64,000 bases of DNA from Myxococcales bacterium (GTDB taxonomy: Bacteria > Myxococcota_A > Polyangia > Polyangiales > Polyangiaceae). The position numbers and the translations under genes are program-made. Under the pieces are notes generated by a model, which was not told the origin of the DNA, ran no database searches, and saw nothing but the letters and a program-made list of their open reading frames with translations. This document shows, in pieces, positions 32,170-41,625 of this stretch (positions are counted from its first letter, which is position 1; the number at the start of each line of letters is the position of its first letter). The stretch is from assembly GCA_016712525.1 (NCBI GenBank), contig JADJQX010000007.1, positions 2,604,001-2,668,000 on the forward strand. Reading direction: 5' to 3'.

Positions 32170-32853
32170 TCACGACGCGCTTCGAGGCACGGCTCCCATC
32201 ACGAGCGAGACGAGCAGCTCGATGCGGGCCTCGTCGGCCACGGGGTCACGGTCGAGGACGAACCCGTGCAGCGCCTCGCCGTCGAACACGGCGAGCAAGG
32301 TGCCCACGAGCAGGGGAAACTGCGCTCCCATGACCTCGGCGAGGCCGGGGAAGAGCCCCGCCGAGAGCGCGACGATCGCCGCGTGGTACGAGGCCCGCCG
32401 CGGACCGACCACCTCGCGCAGCCGAGGATCGACCCGCGAGGCGACGACGAGCTCGTAGAGCGCTTGGTTCTCGTGGCCGCGACAGACCTCCCGCACGAGG
32501 CGGAGGGCGCGGCGGAGGAGCTCGTCGAGGGGGGCGCCGTCGCGGCTACGCTCACGGAACGAGGCCTCGTAGCCCGCGAGGAGGCGCGCCCCCACGTCCT
32601 CGGCGACCGCGACCATGAGGGCCTCGCGCGTCGGGAAGTGACGAAAGAGCGCCCCCTGCGACACCCCCGCGCGCTCGCACACCCGCGCCGTGGTCGCCCC
32701 CGCGTAACCCGAGAGGACGAGCTCGTCACGGGCCGCGTCGAGGAGCCTCCGGGTCATCGTCTCGCGGCGCTCGCCTTGCGTCCGGCGGGTCGCCTTCTCG
32801 GGCTCTTTCTCTTTTCGTTTCGGCAACTTACGAACCGCATCGAGTGTGCTCAT
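32170..32853 (-). CDS. TetR-family regulator
   Basis: A 227-residue TetR protein. The N-terminal basic arm (KLPKRKEKEPEKATRRTQGERRETM) precedes the DNA-binding domain LLDAARDELVLSGYAGATTARVCERAGVSQGALFRHFPTREALM. The C-terminal ligand domain has ALRLVREVCRGHENQALYELVVASR. The ATG at 32853 overlaps the D-aminoacylase stop (ATGA), so it is expressed as the second gene of that operon and may regulate it. A short palindrome before the aminoacylase start is a possible operator. Confidence 0.85.
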   Translation of the reverse strand: MSTLDAVRKLPKRKEKEPEKATRRTQGERRETMTRRLLDAARDELVLSGYAGATTARVCERAGVSQGALFRHFPTREALMVAVAEDVGARLLAGYEASFRERSRDGAPLDELLRRALRLVREVCRGHENQALYELVVASRVDPRLREVVGPRRASYHAAIVALSAGLFPGLAEVMGAQFPLLVGTLLAVFDGEALHGFVLDRDPVADEARIELLVSLVMGAVPRSAS

Positions 32854-34694
32854 GCCGCCCTCTCGGCGGCCTCGGGCTTCGGCCCTTCGCCCACGTCGAC
32901 CGAGCGACCCGCTTCGACGGTGCGCGCTGCCGTGCGAGCCGGGAGGAACCTGCCGAAGCCCGTGCGCCGCCCGAGGTCGGGGTGGAACCGCGCGCCCTCC
33001 GCCTCGTCGTGCTCGAAGGCCACGCGCCCCGCGACGAGCACGCACTCGACCGCGCCGTCGCTGCGGTTCACCATGCGACGGAGGTCGCCGAAGCCCTCCA
33101 TGGTGGCCTCGTGGTAGACGTCGAGGCGCTCGTCGAGCGCGGCCGGATCGATCACCACGACGTCGGCGCGCGAGCCCTCGCGGAGGTGGCCCGCGTCGAT
33201 GCCGAGGAAGTCCGCGATCTCTCCGGTCAGGCGGTGAACGGCGCGTTCGATGGACATCACGGTCCGGCCCTCGAGCGACGCGCGCCGCACGAGCCGGAGC
33301 AGGTGGAGCGGGAACGCGTAGAAGGCCATGTTGCGGATGTGCGCGCCCGCGTCGCTGAAGCCGACGAGCGCCGCAGGCTCCGACACCATGCGCTCGACCT
33401 CGCGCGCCCTGTGGTTCGCGATGGTGGTGTTCCACCGGAGCTTTTTCCCGTGCTCGACGACGAGATCCAAGAAGGCGTCGACCGGGTGGAGCTTCCTCAG
33501 CTCGGCGACCTCGCCGAACGTCTTGCCGACCACGGTCTCGTCGGGGCAGGCCACGATGCGCGCGTCGTGAAAGTCCCTGTGCCAGACCCGGGGAGAGAAC
33601 TTCTTTTCGTAGTCTTTTCGGAAGGTTCGGCGGTACTCACGGTCCCTCATGAGGGTGTTCCGCGAGGCCTCGTCGGCGAGGTGGAGCGCGGCCTCTCCGG
33701 CGCCGAACTCCTCGAAGACCACGAGGTCGATCCCGTCGGCGTAGACCTCGAACGGCATGGGCAGCGTCTGCCAGCGCAGGTCGGCGCCGAAGAAGCGGTT
33801 CAAGAGCTCGGCGGCCTTCGCGATGACCCGGTGGAGCCCGGGGCTCGACTTCGCGTCGGCCAACGTGATGAGCGTCGTCTTGAGCGGCTTGCGGAAGAAG
33901 AGGCCCGCGCTCTCGAGCATGAAGAGCAGCGAGTTCACCTTGGTGACGAGGCTCGGCGCCGACTGGAGCACGGCCCCACGCTCGCGGAGCACACGGTGGA
34001 GCCTGCGGTACTCGCCCCACGTCGCGTAGGTCGAGGGCAGCTTCGCCGAGCGGTAGCGATCGCCGTCGAGCTTGTCCCACGGGTTCGTCATGGTCGAGAG
34101 CCCGACGAACCCGCAGTCGATGGCCTCGCGGAGCCACGTCTCCATCTCACGGAGCTCACCCTCCGAGGGGCGCACGGTCTCGTCGACGGCGCGCCCGAGC
34201 CCGAGCACACGCGCGCGGAGATCGGAGTGACCGAGGAACGTCGCGAGGTTCGGCCCGAGCGGGTGCGAGCCGAGGAAGCTCACGAGCTCCTTCGGCGTCG
34301 ACCAGGTCTTCGTCTCGCGGAGGAGCGGCAGCACGTGCTCGCGCGGCACCGACTCGACGCGCGTGAAGAGATCGGAGCAGTCCTCCGGCTCGGAGAGCAC
34401 GGCGCCGATCGAGCACGACCCGATCGTGACCGTGGTCACGCCGTGCCGCACCGACTCGGAGAGGCTCGGCGCGCGCAGCACCTCGGCGTCGTAGTGGGTG
34501 TGCACGTCGACGAACCCCGGCATGACCCACTTGCCCTTCGCGTCGACGACGCGCGTCGTGGGACCGACCTCGAGCGCCTCGGTCGTGAGCTTCACGACCT
34601 TCCCGTCACGAATGCCCACGTTGAGGATGCGCGGCGGGACCTTGCCGGTGCCGTCGAACGTGAGCCCGTCCCGAATCACGATGTCGCAGAGCAT
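32850..34694 (-). CDS. D-aminoacylase / N-acyl-D-amino-acid deacylase family amidohydrolase
   Basis: A 614-residue metal-dependent hydrolase of the amidohydrolase superfamily, D-aminoacylase type. The N-terminal segment CDIVIRDGLTFDGTG and WVMPGFVDVHTHYDAE (HxH metal ligands) are diagnostic. Later markers are VTTVTIGSCSIGAV, ESVPREHVL, FVGLSTMTNPWDK, VWHRDFHDARIVACP, WNTTIANHRAREVE, LVGFSDAGAHIRNMAFYAF and the C-terminal REGSRADVVVIDP. The family hydrolyses N-acyl-D-amino acids, and close relatives act on dipeptides or cyclic ureas, so the substrate is not fixed. A TetR gene follows with four-base overlap. Confidence 0.86.
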   Translation of the reverse strand: MLCDIVIRDGLTFDGTGKVPPRILNVGIRDGKVVKLTTEALEVGPTTRVVDAKGKWVMPGFVDVHTHYDAEVLRAPSLSESVRHGVTTVTIGSCSIGAVLSEPEDCSDLFTRVESVPREHVLPLLRETKTWSTPKELVSFLGSHPLGPNLATFLGHSDLRARVLGLGRAVDETVRPSEGELREMETWLREAIDCGFVGLSTMTNPWDKLDGDRYRSAKLPSTYATWGEYRRLHRVLRERGAVLQSAPSLVTKVNSLLFMLESAGLFFRKPLKTTLITLADAKSSPGLHRVIAKAAELLNRFFGADLRWQTLPMPFEVYADGIDLVVFEEFGAGEAALHLADEASRNTLMRDREYRRTFRKDYEKKFSPRVWHRDFHDARIVACPDETVVGKTFGEVAELRKLHPVDAFLDLVVEHGKKLRWNTTIANHRAREVERMVSEPAALVGFSDAGAHIRNMAFYAFPLHLLRLVRRASLEGRTVMSIERAVHRLTGEIADFLGIDAGHLREGSRADVVVIDPAALDERLDVYHEATMEGFGDLRRMVNRSDGAVECVLVAGRVAFEHDEAEGARFHPDLGRRTGFGRFLPARTAARTVEAGRSVDVGEGPKPEAAERAA

Positions 34695-34711
34695 GCCAAG
34701 GCTTTGACATA

Positions 34712-34731
34712 GAGAGCGAGCACTCGCAATC
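34712..34731. promoter_or_regulatory. Possible operator before the D-aminoacylase gene
   Basis: GCGAG-CA-CTCGC (34716-34727) is a perfect 5-bp inverted repeat about 20 bp upstream of the amidohydrolase start. The surrounding bases extend the symmetry imperfectly. The region (34695-34775) is richer in A/T (ATCTTTTATTTCG) than its neighbours. The TetR protein encoded in the same operon could bind it, but this is speculative. Confidence 0.3.
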
Positions 34732-34775
34732 TTTTATTTCGTCCGGCGCCGTCCCCGCACCATGGGCCAAAAAGC

Positions 34776-36095
<1,320 letters not shown>

Positions 36096-36267
36096 CCCTC
36101 CTTCGTACCAGCCCCACGGCACGACCGTCACGGCCGGAAGCGCGCCGCGGACGAATCGGCCACCCTTCCCCGGACGCCGTTTCGTCCTCCGGACACCCCG
36201 ACGTCCACCGCGATTTTCCTACCCCCGAGGCGCATGCAGCCTCGGAAGGAGGTGCTACGAATGGCGT

Positions 36268-37128
36268 ATGGCCCGCGCGCGACCGACGCCGTTCGCACAG
36301 CTCTTCGCGGAGCGCGCTCGCGCGCTCGGATGGTTGGGGGTCACGGTTCTCGCGACCGTCGCCGCCTGCGCCCCCAAAGCCGACGACGACACGACCACCG
36401 TCGTCGCACGCGACGGCACCGACCTCGTGAGCCACGAGGGCGACACCGAGGCCCTCGCGGCGGCCCTCGTCGGCTCGGCCGGCGGCCAGCTCTCCCTCGC
36501 CACCGCGCTCGAGAGCGGAGTGACCCCGAGCGACCTCGGTGACGGGGCAAAAATACTATTCTTTCCGGTCGGTTGCGTAAAACCCAGCCACGACGCGGCG
36601 GCGCGCAAGGTCACCTACGTCTTCTCCGGCTGCACGGGCCCGTTCGGGCTCCGCAGGCTCACGGGAACGGTGGTGATCGGCTACACACGTCCGGCAACCG
36701 GGCAGGGCATTTCCCTCACGCTGACCGCGCGCGATCTCGAGGTCGGCCGCGCCACGTTGAGCCTCACGGCGCGCGCCACGGTCTCGGTCGAGGGCACGAC
36801 CCGCACCTCCACGTGGGAGGCGGAGCTCGAGGGCAAGAGCGCGCGCGACCGCGCCTTCTCACGCTCGGTCCAGCGCACCATCACGTCGACCGCCGGCGAG
36901 GCGTGCATCACCACCACGGGCCGCTCCACCGGAAAGGTCGAAGGCGAGGCCCTCACGGTCACCCTCGACAAGCTCACCCGTTGCCGCGGCGCCTGCCCCG
37001 AGGCCGGAGGCCGGATCACCGTCGAAGGGGCGAGCGGCACGGTGGACATCGCGTTCGACGGGACGAGCGAGGCCAAGGTCACGCGCGATGGGGTCACGAA
37101 GTCGGTCACCCTCGCCTGCGCACGTTAG
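36268..37128 (+). CDS. Lipoprotein of unknown function
   Basis: A 286-residue predicted lipoprotein (ARALGWLGVTVLATVAAC, lipobox Cys about residue 33). The mature part is a Thr/Ser-rich beta domain with LATALESGVTPSDLGDGAKI, VTYVFSGCTGPFGLRRLTG, a disulfide-like pair of Cys, and repeated strand segments such as GTVVIGYTRPATGQGISLTL. The ATG at 36268 is preferred; an ATG at 36261 is out of frame. A GGAAGGAGG ribosome site lies at 36244-36252. The last codons overlap the left inverted repeat of the MITE-like element. Confidence 0.62.
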   Translation: MARARPTPFAQLFAERARALGWLGVTVLATVAACAPKADDDTTTVVARDGTDLVSHEGDTEALAAALVGSAGGQLSLATALESGVTPSDLGDGAKILFFPVGCVKPSHDAAARKVTYVFSGCTGPFGLRRLTGTVVIGYTRPATGQGISLTLTARDLEVGRATLSLTARATVSVEGTTRTSTWEAELEGKSARDRAFSRSVQRTITSTAGEACITTTGRSTGKVEGEALTVTLDKLTRCRGACPEAGGRITVEGASGTVDIAFDGTSEAKVTRDGVTKSVTLACAR

Positions 37129-37408
37129 CAGCCCGTTGATTTTCTCCCACCCCCCGTCGGGGACTTCCAAGGGTCGTCGGCCGCTCCCCCTTCGGGGACT
37201 TCCAAGGGTCGTCGCCGCCGCATCCCGACCGCCTTCGTTGCGATCCTGCGGTGCGTCCCCCGTCGGGGACTTCCAAGGGTCGTCCTCACCTACAAAAGTA
37301 GGCTCCGGGCGCTCCTCGGATCGCGCCTCGGCGGGTCGGGCGGACGTCGAACGGCCTCGGTCCCCCGTCGGGGACTTCCAAGGGTCGTCCGAAGATCAAC
37401 GGGCTGCT
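37127..37408. mobile_element. MITE-like element: four 27-bp repeats inside inverted repeats
   Basis: The outer ends are AGCAGCCCGTTGAT at 37127-37140 and its exact reverse complement at 37395-37408. Counting three bases on either side, 18 of 20 match. Between them four copies of CCCCGTCGGGGACTTCCAAG plus GGTCGTC (27 bp) start at 37152, 37187, 37258 and 37363; the second has TTC for GTC. The first bases of the copy, CCCCGTCGGGG, form a 4-bp hairpin with a GTC loop. The intervals 35, 71 and 105 bp are near multiples of 35. No protein is encoded. The left end includes the stop codon of the upstream lipoprotein. The layout looks like a non-autonomous element, but no matching transposase lies in the window. 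Confidence 0.7.
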
Positions 37409-37422
37409 GACCGCTCGGCGGG

Positions 37423-37728
37423 TCAGAGCACCTTGGAACCGGGCGGCGGGGGCGGCACGGTCTTGGGCCCCTCGTCCGCGGCGGGCACGTAGGCGAGGCC
37501 ACACACCATCCCGTCGGGCTCTTCTTGGATCCACACGACCCGAGCCGAGCGCTCGCGAGGCTCGTCGCCCAGGGTGACGTCGTACACGTCCCCGAGCGCG
37601 ACAGGATCCTCCGTGATGAGGCGAACCCCGCCGCGGCTCACGTTGAGGGCCCACCCCTCGACCACGGCGCCGCCCTTGCGCAGAACCACCCGCTCGGACA
37701 CCTCGCGCCGCGCCCCCTCTCGTCGCAT
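37423..37728 (-). CDS. PilZ-domain protein
   Basis: A 101-residue cytoplasmic protein consisting of one PilZ domain, which commonly binds cyclic di-GMP. The motif RREGARREVSERVVL resembles the RxxxR start, followed by WALNVSRGGVRLITEDP, which matches the (D/N)xSxxG box, then GDVYDVTLGDEPRERSARVVW and MVCGLAYV. A Pro-rich tail ends the protein. ATG 37728 is chosen so the PilZ RxxxR box starts at the N-terminus. Upstream in-frame sequence (SHLTPPAGVPITGVHA) shows no domain. It converges with the lipoprotein across the MITE-like element. Confidence 0.72.
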   Translation of the reverse strand: MRREGARREVSERVVLRKGGAVVEGWALNVSRGGVRLITEDPVALGDVYDVTLGDEPRERSARVVWIQEEPDGMVCGLAYVPAADEGPKTVPPPPPGSKVL

Positions 37729-37863
37729 CGCGTGGACGCCCGTGATGGGCACACCGGCCGGAGGTGTCAGGTGGCTACGTTTGGTCAAAGCTTCGCGAGG
37801 ATAGCAAGGCCCAGCAGAGAGCACCAAGAATCACCTTTTCGGCCGCGCGCCGAGGAAGAAGCC

Positions 37864-37892
37864 TTGACGCAAAGCGCACATCCGCCTTTGAT
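37864..37892 (+). promoter_or_regulatory. Sigma70-like promoter upstream of the 37962 gene
   Basis: TTGACG (37864-37869) is followed 17 bp later by TTTGAT (37887-37892). Transcription would start around 37900, about 60 bp before the GTG at 37962. The match is fair for a GC-rich genome. This is prediction only. Confidence 0.4.
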
Positions 37893-37961
37893 GTCGCATG
37901 TTCTCGTGAAACGTGCAGGGCCGATGCGGTCGGCCGCACGGCGTAGCTCGGCAGGCGTTTC

Positions 37962-38396
37962 GTGACCCCCCAACAGCTCAAGAAAGCTCTCATCCAAGCC
38001 GGTCTCGAGGTCTACCGCACCCTCGGCGACGAGATCGTGCTCGCCGACCGCCCGCGGGAGAACCTCATCCTGGACTCGGGGGTCCGCGTCCGAACGCCGC
38101 TGAACGGCACGTTCCGGCTACGCCTCGCGCTGCGGGCCGAGCAGTCCGCGTTCCACGGCGAAGGGCCCGACACCCTCTTCGATCGCGCGCGCTCGCTCGC
38201 CGGTCCCGCCGCCGCCCACGGCTTCTCGGAGCTCGGCACCCAGGTCATCCCCATGAAGGACCCGGTCGACCCCGAGAAGACCCTCGATACGCTGTACGAG
38301 GTCGTCTACACGCTCGACGTGAAGACCCTCGAAGAGGCCTGCGACGAGGCCCGCTTCGCCCTCGGGCTCGAGAAGAGCGCCGGCCACGGCCGCTGA
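37962..38396 (+). CDS. Conserved-looking hypothetical protein
   Basis: A 144-residue soluble protein starting with GTG. It has no signal peptide or membrane helix. It opens with a helix (TPQQLKKALIQAGLEVYRTLG), continues as an alternating beta pattern (DEIVLADRPRENLILDSGVRV, LNGTFRLRLALRAEQ) and ends with helices ETLEEACDEARFALG-like. The near-perfect use of the local codon pattern makes it a real gene. I recognise no family. A plausible sigma70 promoter lies upstream. Confidence 0.6.
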   Translation: MTPQQLKKALIQAGLEVYRTLGDEIVLADRPRENLILDSGVRVRTPLNGTFRLRLALRAEQSAFHGEGPDTLFDRARSLAGPAAAHGFSELGTQVIPMKDPVDPEKTLDTLYEVVYTLDVKTLEEACDEARFALGLEKSAGHGR

Positions 38397-38543
38397 AGGC
38401 AGATCCGAGCGTGCCCGCGGCCTGCCCCACGGCCTCGGGTAGGACGCAGAGCCCATCCGCGTCCCCTGGTCCGTGAACGGCCGGGGTGGCCGCTTCCATC
38501 CCCGAAGAAAGCTCCGCGCTCGAATTCGGCGTGGGGCCGTGGT

Positions 38544-40295
38544 ATGGCCGGCGTCCCCATGTTGGACCTCTTCCGAAAGCGCGGGCTCACGTCGGTCGTC
38601 TACGGCGCCATCATCGTCGCCACGATCCTCGTCTTCATCATCGGCTTCCGCCCGAACGCCGGACAGAAGCTCGGCTCGATCAAAGAAGAGTGCGTCGCCG
38701 ACGTCCACGGGAGCTGCATCGACCCGCGCACCCAACGCGCGGCCTACCGCTTGCTCATTCCGCGCGGCCAAGGCGGCGAGCTGCTCACGGCCCGCGCCGA
38801 GGGCATGGGGCTCGGGAAGATCTCGGTCGACGGCCTCATCGAGCGCGAGCTCCTCGCCCAAGAGGCCACCCGCCTCGGCATCACCGTCAGCGACGACGAG
38901 GTGACCGACTCGATCTTCGCCGGGTTCATCCTCGTCAGCGTCCCGTCGGACAACCCCCAGCTCGCGTACACGCTCGGCGTCCGCGACGGGCGCATCAACC
39001 CGATGCTCTACGGCGCTTTCCGCGACCCGAAGACGAAGACGTTCGACTCGAAGGTGTACGAGCGCACCGTGCGCGGCATGACCGGGCGCTCCCCCGCCGA
39101 GTTCCGCGAGTGGCAACACCGCGAGCTCCTCGCGGCCCGCATGAGGGACGTCGTGCGCGCCCCGGTGCGCATTTCCGAGTCCGAGGTGTGGGACCGCTAC
39201 GTCGACGAGAAGTCGACCGCCGCGCTCAACTACATCCCGGTGCGTGCATCCTACATGGAGAAGTACGCCGTCACGGCCACGGACGCCCAGGTGGAAGAGT
39301 GGGCGAAGGACGCGACGAACGCGGCCACGGTCGAAGGCAACACGATCCGGCACGTGCTCGTCAAAATCGACAAGTCCGCGAAAGACGAGGACAAAGCGGC
39401 CGCCAAAGCCAAGCTCGAGGCCGCCATCGACCGCATCAAGAAGGGCGCACCCTTCGCCGACGTGGCCAAAGAGGTCTCGAACGACACGGGCTCGGCCATG
39501 CGCGGCGGCGACGTCGGCACCAAGACCGACGGGTTCGTCGAGCCCTTCAAGAAGGCCGCCGACGCCTTGAAGCCAGGGGAGATGAGCGGCGCCGTCGAGA
39601 CGCAGTTCGGCTTCCACGTCATCCGCAAGGACGACGACGGCAAAGAGAAGCGCAAGAAGGCCTACCTGAAGGCCAAGTCGCTCGAGGCCGCCAAAGACCT
39701 CGCCTCCAAGATCCTCGCCGAGATCAAGGCCGGCAAGAGCCCCGACGACGTGACCAAGGCCGCCATCGCCCCGCTCGTGAAGGCGCCGCCCCCGGCCCCC
39801 GCGCCCGCTCCCCAGGCCTCGAAAGACGCCGGCGCGGACGCCGCATCGGGCGATGCCGGTGCGCCTCCCCCGAAGGTCTACGTGGCCGACACCGACCAGG
39901 AGCGCCCGCAGCCCCTCACGGGCAGCGCCGTGAACCGCCAGGCTCCCCCGATCCCCGGCATCCCCGAGGACGCCGACACCAAGGTCCGCCTCTTCGCCTT
40001 CGAGTCGAAGCCCGGCGCCATCATGGACGAGCCGCTCCGCGTCGACGACGGCTTCATGATCGTGCTCATCCGCGAGCAGAAGCCCGCCACCCAGGCCGAC
40101 TTCGAGAAGGACCGCGACGGCTACGCGTCGATGCTCCTCGCCGCCAAACAGGCCGAGGCCCTCGCGCTCTACGTGCAGCGCCTCCGCGAGGCCTCGAAGG
40201 CCAACATCAAGACGAACCTCGACCTCGCCACGGGCCAGAAGCGCAAGGGCGACGCCGGCGCGCCCAGTCCGATGGACGACGACGACGGCATGTGA
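38544..40295 (+). CDS. Membrane-anchored peptidyl-prolyl isomerase, PpiD/SurA-like
   Basis: A 583-residue periplasmic foldase. One N-terminal membrane helix (SVVYGAIIVATILVFIIGF, about residues 18-36) is followed by a SurA_N-type chaperone region (ISVDGLIERELLAQEATRLGI, SDDEVTDSIFAGF). The parvulin domain runs through GNTIRHVLVKIDKSAKDED, KGAPFADVAKEVSNDTGSA, GGDVGTKTDGFVEPFKKAAD and ETQFGFHVIRKDD. A Pro/Ala-rich linker and a C-terminal helix-rich segment with a second PPIase-like half complete it. It resembles PpiD in layout. The ATG at 38544 or 38559 is possible. An M16 peptidase follows after four bases. Confidence 0.86.
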   Translation: MAGVPMLDLFRKRGLTSVVYGAIIVATILVFIIGFRPNAGQKLGSIKEECVADVHGSCIDPRTQRAAYRLLIPRGQGGELLTARAEGMGLGKISVDGLIERELLAQEATRLGITVSDDEVTDSIFAGFILVSVPSDNPQLAYTLGVRDGRINPMLYGAFRDPKTKTFDSKVYERTVRGMTGRSPAEFREWQHRELLAARMRDVVRAPVRISESEVWDRYVDEKSTAALNYIPVRASYMEKYAVTATDAQVEEWAKDATNAATVEGNTIRHVLVKIDKSAKDEDKAAAKAKLEAAIDRIKKGAPFADVAKEVSNDTGSAMRGGDVGTKTDGFVEPFKKAADALKPGEMSGAVETQFGFHVIRKDDDGKEKRKKAYLKAKSLEAAKDLASKILAEIKAGKSPDDVTKAAIAPLVKAPPPAPAPAPQASKDAGADAASGDAGAPPPKVYVADTDQERPQPLTGSAVNRQAPPIPGIPEDADTKVRLFAFESKPGAIMDEPLRVDDGFMIVLIREQKPATQADFEKDRDGYASMLLAAKQAEALALYVQRLREASKANIKTNLDLATGQKRKGDAGAPSPMDDDDGM

Positions 40296-40299
40296 GCCC

Positions 40300-41595
40300 T
40301 TGAAGCGCCTCCCTCCCATTCCCTACGAGACCTTCGTCCTCCCGAACGGGCTGCGCACCGTCGTCGTGCCGCAGCCCACGCTCCACCGCGCGCACGTCGG
40401 GGTGTACGTCCGTGTCGGCTCGCGCTTCGAAACGCCGGAGACGAACGGGCTCTCGCACTTCCTCGAGCACATGCTCTACCGCGGCACCTCGCGCCTCCGG
40501 AGCGCGAACGCGGTGAACCACGCGTTCGAGTCTCTCGGCGGGTACCTCTACGCCGCCACCCACTCCGACTTCGGCGTCTTCTCGGTCACGCTCCCCGAAG
40601 AGAGCCTCGAGGCCGCGAGCGCCCTCTTCGCCGAGGTCCTCACCGACCCGGGCTTCTTCGACATCGACATCGAGAAGGGCATCGTCGCCGAAGAGATCCT
40701 CGAGGACCTCGACGACGAGGGCCGCCAGGTCGACGCCGACAACCTGTGCCGCGAGCTCCTCTTCCCGAACCACCCCCTCGGGTACACCATCACGGGCGAC
40801 GAGCCCCGCGTCCGCTCGTTCGACGAGCGTATGCTCCGCGCGCATCACACACGTCACTACACCGCCGAGAACTGCGTGTTGGTGCTCTCGGGCAAGGTCA
40901 CGGCCGAGGCCGCGCGCAAGCTCGCCGAGGCGCATTTCACCGGGATCCCGCGCGGCCCGCGCATCGTCGCCGAGCCCTTCACGGGCACGCAGAAGAAGCC
41001 GCGCATCAAGCTCGTCGAGAACGTGACGAGCCAGACGGAGCTCCGGCTCTCGCTCCGCGCCTTCTCCGAGGCGAGCCCCGAGCGGCCGACGATCGACATG
41101 CTCATGCGCATCCTCGACGACGGCATGTCCACGCGCGTCTACCACCGCATCTGCGACTCCCAAGGCCTCTGCTACGACGTAGGCGCGGCGTTCGACGGCT
41201 ACGAAGATCAGGGCGTCATCGATTTCTCCGCCGGCACGCAGCACTCCCGCACGACCAAGGTCGCCCGCGAGATGCTCGATCTCGTGCGCGAGCTCGCCGC
41301 CTCCGGCCCCACCGAGGCCGAGCTCGACAAGGCCCGAAAGCGCAACGCGTGGGACATCGAGGCCATGCTCGACTCCCCCGAGGATCTCGGCAGCTTCTAT
41401 GGCGGCGGGTATTTGTTCGAGCGCTTCGAGACGGTCGAAGAGCGCCTCGAGAAGAACGCGGCCGTCACCCGCGAGGCCATCCGTGACCTCGTCGCCGAGC
41501 TCGCGAAGCCGGCGCGCCTCAACGTGCTCGCCGTAGGCATGCTCGAGGACGGCGAAGGAAAGAAGCTCTCCGAGCTCGTCAAGTCGTACCGCTGA
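40300..41595 (+). CDS. M16-family zinc peptidase
   Basis: A 431-residue insulinase-type peptidase. The inverted zinc motif HFLEH (HxxEH) occurs in NGLSHFLEHMLYRGTSRL about residue 52, with EEILEDLDDEGRQVD supplying the distal Glu. The second half carries RILDDGMSTRVYHRICDSQGLCYDVGAAFDGYEDQG, the substrate-binding R/Y region of this family. Length matches bacterial single-chain M16B members. Translation starts at TTG 40300, four bases after the PpiD-like stop, so the two genes are co-expressed. They may work together in periplasmic protein quality control, which is inferred. Confidence 0.87.
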   Translation: MKRLPPIPYETFVLPNGLRTVVVPQPTLHRAHVGVYVRVGSRFETPETNGLSHFLEHMLYRGTSRLRSANAVNHAFESLGGYLYAATHSDFGVFSVTLPEESLEAASALFAEVLTDPGFFDIDIEKGIVAEEILEDLDDEGRQVDADNLCRELLFPNHPLGYTITGDEPRVRSFDERMLRAHHTRHYTAENCVLVLSGKVTAEAARKLAEAHFTGIPRGPRIVAEPFTGTQKKPRIKLVENVTSQTELRLSLRAFSEASPERPTIDMLMRILDDGMSTRVYHRICDSQGLCYDVGAAFDGYEDQGVIDFSAGTQHSRTTKVAREMLDLVRELAASGPTEAELDKARKRNAWDIEAMLDSPEDLGSFYGGGYLFERFETVEERLEKNAAVTREAIRDLVAELAKPARLNVLAVGMLEDGEGKKLSELVKSYR

Positions 41596-41625
41596 CGCGT
41601 CGCCGGGGTCGGCGCGCCCTCACGG

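Noticed and set aside
37152..37389. Possible CRISPR array
   Set aside because: Repeats of 27 bp are present, but the intervening segments are 8, 44 and 78 bp and not uniform. There are no cas genes, and inverted ends bound the block.
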